Below, piece after piece: positions 37,130 to 46,066 of a stretch of 64,000 bases of DNA; the first letter of the stretch is position 1, and every line of letters starts with the position of its first letter. Under the pieces are notes generated by a model. The model saw only the letters and a list, made by a program, of their open reading frames with translations, did no database searches and was not told the origin of the DNA. The stretch lies in assembly GCF_001591965.1 (NCBI RefSeq), contig NZ_BCVX01000009.1, forward strand, positions 62,001 to 126,000, in the 5' to 3' direction. A program made the translations under genes and the position numbers. This DNA is from Lysinibacillus odysseyi 34hs-1 = NBRC 100172. Lineage in GTDB: Bacteria > Bacillota > Bacilli > Bacillales_A > Planococcaceae.

Positions 37130-37373
37130 TACGTATAAAATAAAAAATGCAACGACCGAGAAGAGTAGTTGTGACACACATGGATCAGGGAACGGCGGCC
37201 ACAGACTGAAAGCTGCCTGCATGATGACACAATGAAGTTCACCTCGCGAGCAGCACAGAAGAAAATCTGTGCCGGTGACAAGCCGTTATTTGAATTGAGT
37301 GATTGCTTCGGCAATAACTAGGGTGGTACCGCGATATCCTCGTCCCTTTTTTAGGGGCGGGGTTTTTTATTTG
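37130..37373 (+). promoter_or_regulatory. T-box riboswitch (phenylalanine) with terminator
   Basis: T-box core AGGGTGGTACCGCG at 37319-37333; stem I 5' side with AGAAGAG; a stem GCACAGA/TCTGTGC at 37253-37272; terminator CCTCGTCCC/GGGGCGGGG plus T-run at 37338-37368. The specifier candidate is TTC (37238-37240, followed by A), a Phe codon, agreeing with pheS-pheT downstream. Confidence 0.9.
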
Positions 37374-37383
37374 GAAGTAAAAA

Positions 37384-37462
37384 GCTGATAAATAGGTGGA
37401 AGCGCTGATATATCGCAAAAACGCTGATATGTCATGCAAAACCGCTGATAAAAGCACCGGTA
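37384..37462 (+). repeat. Four GCTGATA repeats at about 20-bp spacing between the T-box and pheS
   Basis: GCTGATA, mostly preceded by C or G, starts at 37384, 37404, 37423 and 37444 (spacings 20, 19, 21). The bases between are A-rich and variable. It lies in the same place relative to T-box and gene as the repeats before thrS, with a different core. Confidence 0.75.
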
Positions 37463-37520
37463 TCTTTCCATATGTCTGAAAAACGACTCGACTACAACAT
37501 TGAAATAGGAGGATTTATCA

Positions 37521-38558
37521 ATGGAACAGCAATTAAAGCAGCTGGAGCAGGAAGCTCTGGCGAGAATTGAAGCTGCCGTATCATTAAAAGAGTTGAATGA
37601 TGTGCGTGTTGCTTATCTAGGTAAAAAAGGGCCGATTACAGACCTGCTAAAAGGAATGGGCAAACTCTCTGCTGAAGAACGTCCAAAAATGGGCGCTCTA
37701 GTTAATACAGTTCGGGAAAACCTGACAGATGTATTAACGGCAAAATCGGCGGCTTTAGAGGAAGCGGCAATTCAGGAGCAATTGGAAAAAGAATCGATCG
37801 ATGTAACATTGCCGGGCGCAAAGGTACAGATCGGTAACCGCCATCCGCTCACTCGTGTTATCGAGGAAATTGAAGACCTATTCGTATCCATGGGATATGA
37901 AATCGCCGAAGGTCCGGAAGTAGAAAAGGATTACTATAACTTCGAAGCGTTAAACCTGCCAAAAGGCCATCCAGCACGTGATATGCAGGATTCATTCTAT
38001 ATTTCTGAAGAAATTTTACTGCGCACGCATACATCTCCGGTACAGGCACGTACAATGGAGGCTAAAAAAGGAGAGCCGATCCGCATTATTTGTCCGGGGA
38101 AAGTATTCCGTCGTGATACGGATGACGCGACGCACTCCCATCAATTTATGCAAATTGAAGGACTTGTCATTGGCGACAATATCCGGATGAGCGACCTAAA
38201 AGGCACGCTTGATGCATTGGCGAAGAAAATGTTCGGTGCAGAACGCGAAATCCGTCTCCGTCCTTCCTTCTTCCCGTTCACGGAGCCATCTGTAGAGGTG
38301 GATGTATCCTGCCATAAATGCGGCGGTGCCGGTTGTAACGTATGTAAGAAAACAGGCTGGATCGAAATTTTAGGAGCTGGTATGGTACATCCGAACGTTC
38401 TTGAAATGGCCGGTTATGATTCGAAAAAGGTATCTGGCTTTGCGTTCGGGATCGGGGCAGAACGTATCGCGATGTTAAAATACGGGGTGGATGATATCCG
38501 TCACTTCTATACGAATGACGTACGCTTCTTATCACAATTCCACCGCAGTGAAGGGTAA
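37521..38558 (+). CDS. pheS: Phenylalanyl-tRNA synthetase alpha subunit
   Basis: A 345-residue catalytic subunit of the (alpha-beta)2 synthetase. An N-terminal coiled coil (about 1-85) binds tRNA; the class II core shows [30 protein letters not shown]-type motif 2 (about 190-215), FFPFTEPS and the motif 3 region [14 protein letters not shown] (about 305-320). A Cys cluster [12 protein letters not shown] lies near 262-273. ATG after AGGAGG. pheT follows by 12 bases; both are switched by the Phe T-box. Confidence 0.98.
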   Translation: MEQQLKQLEQEALARIEAAVSLKELNDVRVAYLGKKGPITDLLKGMGKLSAEERPKMGALVNTVRENLTDVLTAKSAALEEAAIQEQLEKESIDVTLPGAKVQIGNRHPLTRVIEEIEDLFVSMGYEIAEGPEVEKDYYNFEALNLPKGHPARDMQDSFYISEEILLRTHTSPVQARTMEAKKGEPIRIICPGKVFRRDTDDATHSHQFMQIEGLVIGDNIRMSDLKGTLDALAKKMFGAEREIRLRPSFFPFTEPSVEVDVSCHKCGGAGCNVCKKTGWIEILGAGMVHPNVLEMAGYDSKKVSGFAFGIGAERIAMLKYGVDDIRHFYTNDVRFLSQFHRSEG

Positions 38559-38570
38559 GGAGGAAATACA

Positions 38571-40979
38571 ATGTTAGTATCATTAAAATGGTTATCGCAA
38601 TATGTAGATATTGAAGGTCTTGCGCCTGAGGAACTAGCAGAAAAAATTACACGCTCAGGTATTGAGGTAGATGCAGTAATCGACCGTGCACAAGGGATGA
38701 CAAACATTGTCGTTGGGCATGTTGTATCAAAGGAAAAACACCCTGAAGCGGATAAGTTAAACGTTTGTCAGGTAGACGTAGGTGAAGAGAGCTTACAGCA
38801 AATCGTATGCGGAGCACCGAATGTCGATGCAGGACAGAAAGTAATCGTAGCGCGTCCGGGAGCAAAATTACCGGGTGGTATCAAGATTAAAAAAGCAAAG
38901 CTGCGCGGACAGGAATCAAATGGTATGATCTGTTCCCTTCAGGAGCTTGGCATTGAAGGACGATTAGTACCGAAAGCATATGCAGAAGGAATTTATGTAT
39001 TGCCGGAGGATAGTGTGCCTGGGACGGATGCGCTGGAACTATTAGGGTTACGCGATACAGTATTAGAACTAGGATTAACACCAAACCGCTCAGATGCATT
39101 ATCAATGCTTGGTGTTGCTTATGAAGTAGCAGCTATCCTTTCAACAGAGGTGAAGCTTCCTGAAATCAACTACACAGCCTCAGCTGAAAAGGCGCAGGAT
39201 AAATTAAGTCTACGTGTTGAAGATACAGCAGTGAACCCGCTGTATGCTGCAAAAGTTGTGAAGAATGTAAAGGTAGCAGAGTCGCCGTTATGGCTGCAGC
39301 ATTATTTAATGGCAGCCGGTGTACGCCCTCATAACAATGTTGTCGACATTACAAATTACATTTTAATGGAGTACGGCCAGCCGTTGCATGCATTTGATTA
39401 CGACAGCCTAGGTACAGGCGAAATCGTGACTCGTCATGCAGCAGAAGGTGAAAAAATTACAACGTTGGATGACCAGGAACGTACATTGCAGGCACATAAC
39501 TTTGTTATCACAAACGGTAAGGAGCCCGTAGCTGTAGCTGGTGTAATGGGTGGCGCAAACTCAGAGGTATCCGATGAAACAACAACAGTTGTCATTGAGT
39601 CTGCTTATTTCGCTGGGCAGTCCGTTCGCCGTACTTCTAAGGATTTAGGTCTGCGTTCAGATTCCTCTGCCCGTTTTGAAAAAGGGGTGGATCCAAACCG
39701 TGTCATTCCGGCAGCAGAGCGGGCAGCACAACTGCTTTCAGAGCTGGCTGGCGGCGAGGTGCTGGAAGGAACAGTGCTTGTTGATGAACTGGATAAAACT
39801 CCTGCTCGTGTCGTTGTGTCACCGGACTTCATCAACACACGTCTTGGCATGAAGATTTCCCTAGAAGATATGCTGTCTATTTTAGAGCGCCTGCAATTTG
39901 AGGTAGAGGCAGCAAACGGTCTATTGATCATCGATGTGCCGACACGCCGTCAGGACATCAAAATCGAAGAGGATATCGTAGAAGAGATTGCCCGTCTGTT
40001 CGGCTATGATGAAATTCCGACAACACTTCCTGAATCTGGGGAGCAGGTAGGCGGGTTGACAGCTTATCAAGAAAAACGCCGTATTGTACGTAATGTAATG
40101 GAAGGTGCGGGGCTGTTCCAGGCAGTTACCTATTCATTAACATCAGCTGCAGCCTCTCAAAAATATGCACTAAAAGCTGAAGAAACAACGAAGCTTCTTA
40201 TGCCAATGTCGGAAGAGCGCTCTATATTGCGCCAAAGCCTGATTCCGCATTTAGTAGAAGCAGCTGCATATAATGTAGCGCGTCAAATCGATTCTGTAGC
40301 TTTATATGAAATCGGCTCTGTATTCCTTGGCCAAACAGCAGAGGGGCTGCCATTTGAGGAAGAGCATCTGTCATTGGTACTGACAGGTAAATGGACTGAT
40401 AATGCATGGCAGGGAGAAAAGAAACAAGTTGATTTCTTCGTTGCTAAGGGTATTGTAGAAGCTGTTTTTGCAAAGCTTGGCTTAACAGAGCGAGTGTCGT
40501 ATGTAAAAGCTTCTGTGGACGGCTTGCATCCCGGCCGTACAGCGCATGTATTGCTAGACGGCGGGGTAGTCGGTCTAATCGGCCAGCTGCACCCGGCTGA
40601 GCAAAAGCAAGCAGGCGTAAAAGAAACATATGTGGCGGAGCTGGATCTGCTATCTATTTTAAATGCTTCCACTGAGGAACTTGTGTACACACCAGTGCCA
40701 CGTTTCCCTGCGATGACTCGTGATATCGCACTTGAGCTTGACCGTACAACAACTGCCGGTGAAATTGCTGAAATCATTAAAGGGGCAGGTACGAAGCTTC
40801 TGAAAGATGTAAAGGTATTTGACGTCTATGAAGGAGAAAAAATGGCTCCTGGCAAAAAATCTGTTGCCTTCTCATTAACATACTTCGATCCGGAAAGAAC
40901 GTTGACTGATGAAGAAGTAGTGGCAGCCCATAACAAAGTATTAAAAGCATTAGAAGCAGCAGGCGCAGAAATCCGCTAA
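38571..40979 (+). CDS. pheT: Phenylalanyl-tRNA synthetase beta subunit
   Basis: The 802-residue beta subunit. In order: tRNA-binding EMAP/OB domain (about 40-155, VVGHVVSKEKHPEADKLNVC), B3/B4 editing domain (about 210-385), B5 domain (about 405-475), class II-like core (about 490-690) and the C-terminal ferredoxin-fold anticodon-binding domain (about 709-802, PRFPAMTRDIALELD). It edits Tyr-tRNA-Phe and binds the anticodon. Strong terminator follows, and gene order then departs from B. subtilis. Confidence 0.98.
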   Translation: MLVSLKWLSQYVDIEGLAPEELAEKITRSGIEVDAVIDRAQGMTNIVVGHVVSKEKHPEADKLNVCQVDVGEESLQQIVCGAPNVDAGQKVIVARPGAKLPGGIKIKKAKLRGQESNGMICSLQELGIEGRLVPKAYAEGIYVLPEDSVPGTDALELLGLRDTVLELGLTPNRSDALSMLGVAYEVAAILSTEVKLPEINYTASAEKAQDKLSLRVEDTAVNPLYAAKVVKNVKVAESPLWLQHYLMAAGVRPHNNVVDITNYILMEYGQPLHAFDYDSLGTGEIVTRHAAEGEKITTLDDQERTLQAHNFVITNGKEPVAVAGVMGGANSEVSDETTTVVIESAYFAGQSVRRTSKDLGLRSDSSARFEKGVDPNRVIPAAERAAQLLSELAGGEVLEGTVLVDELDKTPARVVVSPDFINTRLGMKISLEDMLSILERLQFEVEAANGLLIIDVPTRRQDIKIEEDIVEEIARLFGYDEIPTTLPESGEQVGGLTAYQEKRRIVRNVMEGAGLFQAVTYSLTSAAASQKYALKAEETTKLLMPMSEERSILRQSLIPHLVEAAAYNVARQIDSVALYEIGSVFLGQTAEGLPFEEEHLSLVLTGKWTDNAWQGEKKQVDFFVAKGIVEAVFAKLGLTERVSYVKASVDGLHPGRTAHVLLDGGVVGLIGQLHPAEQKQAGVKETYVAELDLLSILNASTEELVYTPVPRFPAMTRDIALELDRTTTAGEIAEIIKGAGTKLLKDVKVFDVYEGEKMAPGKKSVAFSLTYFDPERTLTDEEVVAAHNKVLKALEAAGAEIR

Positions 40980-41010
40980 AGCAGATACCTGAAATGGAAG
41001 AATATGGGGT

Positions 41011-41050
41011 TGTGTTAAGAGTCATATTGGCTCTTAACACAGCCTTTTTC
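41011..41050 (+). terminator. Terminator after pheT
   Basis: TGTGTTAAGAG pairs with CTCTTAACACA, followed by CCTTTTT. Confidence 0.85.
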
Positions 41051-41112
41051 CATAATAGCTCTTCGCTCTCAACTATTGCTCCTGCAGTCGCATTAAAATA
41101 TTATGATTCTTG

Positions 41113-41153
41113 AAAGGTGGTGTCCCTAAAAAAGTTTTTCGGGCACCACTTTG
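41113..41153. repeat. Strong hairpin upstream of the CorA-like gene
   Basis: AAGGTGGTG-T-CCC pairs with GGG-CACCACTTT (one bulge, one G-T) around a 14-base loop TAAAAAAGTTTTTC. It is the second stable hairpin within 110 bases of the pheT terminator and lacks a clean T-run. Confidence 0.5.
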
Positions 41154-41193
41154 TTTAGATTTTGCAGAAAAAGTGCAATAATATTTATAGGAG

Positions 41194-42636
41194 GTGAGTG
41201 CCATCGTACTGCCTGAATTAGAAATCAACCATGCTTATTTTACATTTATTTTTCCTTTCAACTTTCGACAGCTGAAGCGTGACGAATTGATAGAAGAGCT
41301 TGAAAAGAATGATTTTACGTTATTTGATATAGAAAATGAACAGCTGCAGGATAAGTATTATCCAGAGGATATCAAGATTTCTCATAAGGAGCTAGGGCAG
41401 TTTTTTTATCCATTTATAGAAGATAAGCTCTTTCCGAAACATGAAGGTAAACTCGGATTTTTCCGATATTCTAAAGAAATAAAACTAACGGGCGAATTAC
41501 ATACACCTACAGTAACGACTGCTTTTGATATTCATAGTATGGATGTGTGGCTATGTCCTGCAAATATCGGTATGATTGCGACACGCGTAGTAGTGAAGGG
41601 AGATCGCGAAATCAGTGAGGCGATAAACTTTGCTCATTTCTTCCGTGTGCTCGAACCCCAATTAGAAGAAGAGATGGGGGCCTACCTTACCATAAACGGA
41701 GAGCTGTACGATACGTTTTATTCGCTCATTAAACTAGATCTTCTTCCATTTTTTGAAAAGTATTTAGTCATATATAAAGATGTAGTGCAATATGGCGGAA
41801 GTGTTCCGTTTATAGAAGATGAACGTATGTACACAACGGGCTGCCTTCTAACAAATGGGGGGGAGGTGGATGAAACACTCCTGTACCGGCTTGGACAGAT
41901 GGATGGCTATGGGCGGGACGGGAGGCCGTTCATGTCCACTACTAATATCGAATATGTCCGGCGATATATACAAGATCATGTGCTGGATCGTTGGGCACCG
42001 AATGCTTACACCATTACTTCCAATCAAGCGCATATGCATATTACAAATGAGAAGCAAGCGAAGCTATTAAACTCCCTCGGAACTTTTTACAGCACCCATT
42101 ATTATACCGTCATTATTTATTATTTTTATAAAATCATCTTATTAAAGCTATCCTTTGAGCATAGCGAAATTGAATGGGAAAATGATAAGGTGATCGTGGA
42201 TGAGTTAATAAAGGAAATTATGAAGTTTTCCTCGCAATATTATTTTGATGAGGTGGCTGTACGCTCGGAGGGTAGGGAAATTTCGACCATGCTCCGAAAA
42301 CAATTCCGGATTACTTCCCAGTATGAAGAAATTAAGAAAACGCTCAATGATTTATATCGTACTTTAGAGGATCAGGCGGATGAGCGTCTCAATGACCTTT
42401 TATTCATACTTACAATATTTACTGTTATTTCAGGTATTTACGGAATGAACCTTGTCATCGAAGATTGGGGTGGCAAAATCGACTGGGCAAAGGCAGCCCA
42501 TTATTCGCTATTTGATTGGATTGCCTTTGTGGTCGCATTATCCGGGATTGGACTATCCTTCTTGCTTGTCTGCCAATTAACATATCGCACAATCAGCCGG
42601 AGAATCAAGAAATGGATACGACAAAGGCAGATGTAA
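41194..42636 (+). CDS. CorA-like (GMN-motif) transporter, divergent; start uncertain
   Basis: About 477-480 residues. The C-terminus has two membrane helices (about 410-430 and 450-472); the first ends in GIYGMNL, the GMN signature of CorA-family magnesium/divalent channels, followed by the short outside loop VIEDWGGK and a basic tail. The long N-terminal cytoplasmic domain is divergent from standard CorA, so it is a distant family member. The coordinate given uses GTG 41194, but this lies inside the perfect Shine-Dalgarno AGGAGGTG (41189-41196). The codon correctly spaced behind that site is ATC 41203, so an ATC start is likely. No operon partner. Confidence 0.8.
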   Translation: MSAIVLPELEINHAYFTFIFPFNFRQLKRDELIEELEKNDFTLFDIENEQLQDKYYPEDIKISHKELGQFFYPFIEDKLFPKHEGKLGFFRYSKEIKLTGELHTPTVTTAFDIHSMDVWLCPANIGMIATRVVVKGDREISEAINFAHFFRVLEPQLEEEMGAYLTINGELYDTFYSLIKLDLLPFFEKYLVIYKDVVQYGGSVPFIEDERMYTTGCLLTNGGEVDETLLYRLGQMDGYGRDGRPFMSTTNIEYVRRYIQDHVLDRWAPNAYTITSNQAHMHITNEKQAKLLNSLGTFYSTHYYTVIIYYFYKIILLKLSFEHSEIEWENDKVIVDELIKEIMKFSSQYYFDEVAVRSEGREISTMLRKQFRITSQYEEIKKTLNDLYRTLEDQADERLNDLLFILTIFTVISGIYGMNLVIEDWGGKIDWAKAAHYSLFDWIAFVVALSGIGLSFLLVCQLTYRTISRRIKKWIRQRQM

Positions 42637-42666
42637 AGAATACACATGGAAATATGCTAGTAGAGT

Positions 42667-42710
42667 AAAGCTGTCCGGAAGGTCGAACCTTTCCGGGCAG
42701 CTTTTTTCTT
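42667..42710 (+). terminator. Terminator after the CorA-like gene
   Basis: AAAGCTG-CCGGAA-GGT pairs with ACC-TTTCCGG-CAGCTTT, then T-run. Confidence 0.85.
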
Positions 42711-42861
42711 TCCATAAATTCAGAACAGCTGGTTTAATTTCTACTAGTAAACACCGTGCCAAAAGTCTTGGTTATAAAACATAGGTAAGGATGCTTTTGT
42801 TCCTTTTGGTAAGTATTGTATATAATGAGAAGAAACAAGATAAAGAGGTGTAGATGTAAAG

Positions 42862-43785
42862 ATGGCCTTATGGCTGATAGGTGGTAGTTTAATCTTCTTA
42901 TTGACAGCGGCTTTCACGCTGCTTATCGTGGCACTCTTCTTACTAGGTGATGATTCCCTGCTTGCAGATGAATCAGTTGTGGAAGCCGACGATGTTTGTC
43001 TTGAAGGGGAAATGTACAATGAAGAAGAGCAAATCTGTATGCTTGAGGTAACGTGCGAGTCTCCGGAAGAATGTGCAGCATGGGGAGACCGGATCATTAT
43101 GGAGCTGGAAGGTATATACGGTCCTCTGGACGATTATACAGCTGCAGATGGTGAGTTGACCCCTGAAGAAATCATTTATACGTATGAAATTGAGGATAAT
43201 AGAGTGCCGGAGGATGTAGAGGAAGACTACTTATGGCAGTGGCACAGCTTTGATTGGATGACGCCCGATAATATGACGACGATGATTGATATGATAGAAA
43301 TTTTTGAAGGAAGCGAAACGAATGCTTATGTTAAGGTAGCAGGAGGTACGAGCGCAACACTGGGTTTGAATAGCTCTCCTTTTATCCCATCAGAAACCAT
43401 TCAAAATAACCTGCATGAATTGGCTCACCTTCTCTCCCTGACACCCCAGGAAGTAGATTACAGCTTAGATGAAAAATACTGCTGGACGAATTATACAGAG
43501 GAGGGCGGCTGCTTTTATGAAGATTCTTATTTATACCTATTTTACGGGCGCTTCTGGCTTCTCGATTATGAAGAAACGGGAGAATACTTTTTGAGTGAGT
43601 ATGCCGCAACACATGAGCAGGAAGATTTTGCTGAATCATTTATGTATTTCGTCCTATATCCGAAGCCGGAAGGAACTACAGTAGCCGAGAGGAAAATTTT
43701 ATTCTTTTATCAGTTTGATGAGATGATTGAGCTGCGAGCTGAGCTATTAGCGAGGATTGCCACATGGCTTGTCCGGACAGGATAA
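42862..43785 (+). CDS. Membrane-anchored putative zinc metallopeptidase (HExxH), acidic
   Basis: A 307-residue protein I cannot assign to a named family. An N-terminal helix (about 3-28, WLIGGSLIFLLTAAFTLLIVAL-like) anchors it with the rest outside. The ectodomain is strongly acidic and has six or more Cys that could form disulfides (VCLEGE, ICMLEVTCES, EECAAW, KYCW, GGCFYE). HELAHLLSL near residue 188 is an HExxH motif, and EDFAESFMYF about 80 residues later offers a third Glu ligand, as in gluzincin proteases. GAGGTG precedes the ATG at a slightly long distance (11 bases). Monocistronic. Confidence 0.7.
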   Translation: MALWLIGGSLIFLLTAAFTLLIVALFLLGDDSLLADESVVEADDVCLEGEMYNEEEQICMLEVTCESPEECAAWGDRIIMELEGIYGPLDDYTAADGELTPEEIIYTYEIEDNRVPEDVEEDYLWQWHSFDWMTPDNMTTMIDMIEIFEGSETNAYVKVAGGTSATLGLNSSPFIPSETIQNNLHELAHLLSLTPQEVDYSLDEKYCWTNYTEEGGCFYEDSYLYLFYGRFWLLDYEETGEYFLSEYAATHEQEDFAESFMYFVLYPKPEGTTVAERKILFFYQFDEMIELRAELLARIATWLVRTG

Positions 43786-43808
43786 AATGACTAATTTTAG
43801 GAATAGTG

Positions 43809-43837
43809 TTGCACGGCTTTTTTGTTTCGGCTATGAT
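43809..43837 (+). promoter_or_regulatory. Promoter of the thiamine operon
   Basis: TTGCAC (43809-43814), 17 bases, TATGAT (43832-43837), directly before the TPP aptamer. Confidence 0.65.
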
Positions 43838-43860
43838 AAAGCCATTACAGTTTAATAGTA

Positions 43861-44008
43861 CCCACAGGAGGGGCCGAGCGAGTCGGCTGAGATTGTGCAC
43901 TGATGCTGCACTGACTCTTTGAACCTGTAAGTTAGCACTTGCGTAGGGATGTGGATAGAAACCGACTTCAAAACGATGTCAGGCTCTGTCCTGATGTCGT
44001 TTTTTTTC
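43861..44008 (+). promoter_or_regulatory. TPP riboswitch with terminator
   Basis: THI-box elements in order: P1 arm CCACA (43862-43866), GGCTGAGAT (pyrimidine-sensing), CTTTGAACCTG, GCGTAGGGA and the closing TGTGG (43950-43954). The expression platform is a 12-pair terminator (AACGATGTCAGG with CCTGATGTCGTT) plus eight T at 43972-44008. Bound thiamine pyrophosphate should shut off thiT-tenA-thiM-thiD-thiE. Confidence 0.95.
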
Positions 44009-44054
44009 GTTCTATTCCTTCTTTCGCTTAGAAATGAGAGAAAGGAGAGGAAAT

Positions 44055-44618
44055 ATGGAAAAAAGAAAATTGAGGATGTGGATTGAAATAGCATTGTTTG
44101 CCGGCATCGGTGTTATTTTCAATATGATGTCCATCAACTTTATGCCCCAAGGTGGAGGGATTTCTTTACAGATGATCCCGATCCTTCTTATCGCCATCAG
44201 GTGGGGAGTGATCGCAGGCTTTTCGACCGGGCTGTTAATGGGCTTTATTGATATTGCGACAGGAGTACCTGTATACCACTGGGCTCAAGTGTTATTAGAC
44301 CATTGCTTGGCTAATGCGGTAGTTGGTTTTGTCGCTCTTTTGAACAAGCCTATCCATCATGCATTGAACAATTCACATAAAAGGAAGCTCACACTATCTT
44401 TGACAGCAGCCATTAGTATGGCAGGATTTTTTAAATTTTTTGTTCATGTCATTTCGGGAGTGATATTTTTCTATATGTTTGCAGATGGCCAGAATGTGTG
44501 GCTCTATTCGATTATTTATAATGCCACACCAATGGTTCCGACGATTGGTGTAACGATTGTCTGCACGACATTGTTGCTCACTTCGTCCCCGAAGCTTGTT
44601 CTACCAAAATTAGCATAA
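44055..44618 (+). CDS. thiT: Thiamine ECF transporter S component ThiT
   Basis: A 187-residue, six-helix thiamine-binding subunit of an energy-coupling factor transporter. It has EIALFAGIGVIFN, GGGISLQMIPILLIAIRWG and the pocket-lining GLLMGFIDIATG and VYHWAQVLLDH, as in YuaJ/ThiT. It uses the shared EcfAAT module encoded elsewhere. ATG 44055 after AAAGGAGAGG. First gene behind the TPP riboswitch. Confidence 0.93.
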   Translation: MEKRKLRMWIEIALFAGIGVIFNMMSINFMPQGGGISLQMIPILLIAIRWGVIAGFSTGLLMGFIDIATGVPVYHWAQVLLDHCLANAVVGFVALLNKPIHHALNNSHKRKLTLSLTAAISMAGFFKFFVHVISGVIFFYMFADGQNVWLYSIIYNATPMVPTIGVTIVCTTLLLTSSPKLVLPKLA

Positions 44619-44631
44619 AGGAGAGGTAATT

Positions 44632-45324
44632 ATGTCATTTTGTCAAAATATCCGAAAAGAAACAAACCGCTATTTCGAAGAAAGTTTCCGGCATCCATTT
44701 GTAAAAGGGTTGGTCAATGGTACATTGCCCGTTGAAAAGTTTGCCTATTATATGCTGCAGGATGCGTACTATTTGAAGCATTACGCAAAGGTTTTAGCGT
44801 TAACTGCTGTTAAGGTAGAAAAAGAAGCGGATATGAAATTATTTTTGGAGAAGGCACAGTTTGTTCAGCAATCGGAGTTGATGCTGCATTCAACCGTCTT
44901 CCAGGAACTTGGGATTACAGAAGAAGAGGTCGCACATTTTACTCCTGCTCCTGCTGCCTATAATTATGTCAGCCATATGTATCAGGCGGTCTATAACGGT
45001 GATGCTGCAGAGAGTTTTGCTGCCATGCTGCCGTGCCCTTGGCTGTACCAGGAGATAGGTGAGCGTTATCAGGATGCGAAACCGGGTGTGAAAGTGTATC
45101 AGGATTGGATCGACATGTATAGTGATAGTTCGTTTAAGCAGTCGATCGAGGAGCAGATCGAGATGATGGACCGCTATGCATGTGAAAACCCTCATAAAAG
45201 CGAAATTTTAAAGCAGCATTTCATTCGAAGCTGTTATTATGAATGGCAATTTTGGGAGATGCCTTGGACAATGCAGGATTGGGAAAGGGAGGTAAAAAAA
45301 TATGAGCTTGTCGAACATTTATAA
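44632..45324 (+). CDS. tenA: Aminopyrimidine aminohydrolase TenA
   Basis: A 230-residue TenA-family thiaminase II that salvages the pyrimidine moiety by hydrolysing aminopyrimidine breakdown products. Conserved pieces: HPFVKGLVNGTLP, YYMLQDAYYLKHYAK (catalytic Glu/Asp environment) and CPWLYQEIGERY with Cys near 134. ATG after AGGAGAGG-like GAGAGG. It overlaps thiM by 23 bases, so translation is coupled. Confidence 0.95.
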   Translation: MSFCQNIRKETNRYFEESFRHPFVKGLVNGTLPVEKFAYYMLQDAYYLKHYAKVLALTAVKVEKEADMKLFLEKAQFVQQSELMLHSTVFQELGITEEEVAHFTPAPAAYNYVSHMYQAVYNGDAAESFAAMLPCPWLYQEIGERYQDAKPGVKVYQDWIDMYSDSSFKQSIEEQIEMMDRYACENPHKSEILKQHFIRSCYYEWQFWEMPWTMQDWEREVKKYELVEHL

Positions 45325-46066
45325 AAAAAAGCCGCTTGTACATTGTATTACGAATACAGTAGCAGCCAATTTCACGGCAAACGGCCTACTGGCAATCGGT
45401 GCCTCACCTATAATGGCGGACGAGGCAATAGAGGCAGAAGAAATGGTGCGTATTGCGGATGCCCTGCTGCTTAACATAGGTACTTTACACGAAACAACGG
45501 CTAAAACGATGCTGATTGCTGGAAAAGCTGCTAATAAGAAAGGCATTCCTGTTGTACTGGATCCTGTCGCTGTCGGTGCCTCCCTTTACCGTCAGCAAAT
45601 TGTAAAAGAAATACTCGCTCAGATTCAGATTGACTGCATTCGCTGTAACGTAGGGGAACTGGCTGTCATTGCAGGGGTGCCATGGGAATCAAGAGGCGTT
45701 GACAGCGGAGAAGGGCAGATCGACATTATAGAAACGGCAAAGCTTGTGGCCAACACATACAATACCCTTGTATTTGTAACGGGAAGTACGGACATCGTAA
45801 CAAATGGAAAGGAGACTTTCCAAATACAAGGAGGAAATGAGAGGATTACGCAGGTAACGGCTACAGGCTGTCTGCTGAGCGCTATTTGTGCTGCAGGGCT
45901 GGCAGCGGATGATAGAAATGTGGCGACCTTGCAGGCTGTTTCATCAAGCTATAAAAGAGCAGCTGAACTAGCGGGTGAGCAGCCATATATCGGCAGCTTC
46001 CAGATAAGCCTGTTAAATGCGCTCGAACGTCTATCACAGGGGGAAAAAGAATGGACATTGTTATGA
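45302..46066 (+). CDS. thiM: Hydroxyethylthiazole kinase
   Basis: A 254-residue ribokinase-like enzyme phosphorylating 4-methyl-5-hydroxyethylthiazole for thiamine salvage. Motifs: PLVHCITNTVAANFTANG, LDPVAVGAS, RCNVGELAVIAG and the catalytic VTATGCLLSA (Cys variant of the anion hole). Overlaps tenA upstream and thiD downstream by 16 bases. Confidence 0.96.
   Translation: MSLSNIYKKKPLVHCITNTVAANFTANGLLAIGASPIMADEAIEAEEMVRIADALLLNIGTLHETTAKTMLIAGKAANKKGIPVVLDPVAVGASLYRQQIVKEILAQIQIDCIRCNVGELAVIAGVPWESRGVDSGEGQIDIIETAKLVANTYNTLVFVTGSTDIVTNGKETFQIQGGNERITQVTATGCLLSAICAAGLAADDRNVATLQAVSSSYKRAAELAGEQPYIGSFQISLLNALERLSQGEKEWTLL

Noticed and set aside
39605-40777. Long minus-strand frames inside pheT and similar ones in other genes
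   Set aside because: Shadows of strongly supported genes; no ribosome sites or family motifs.
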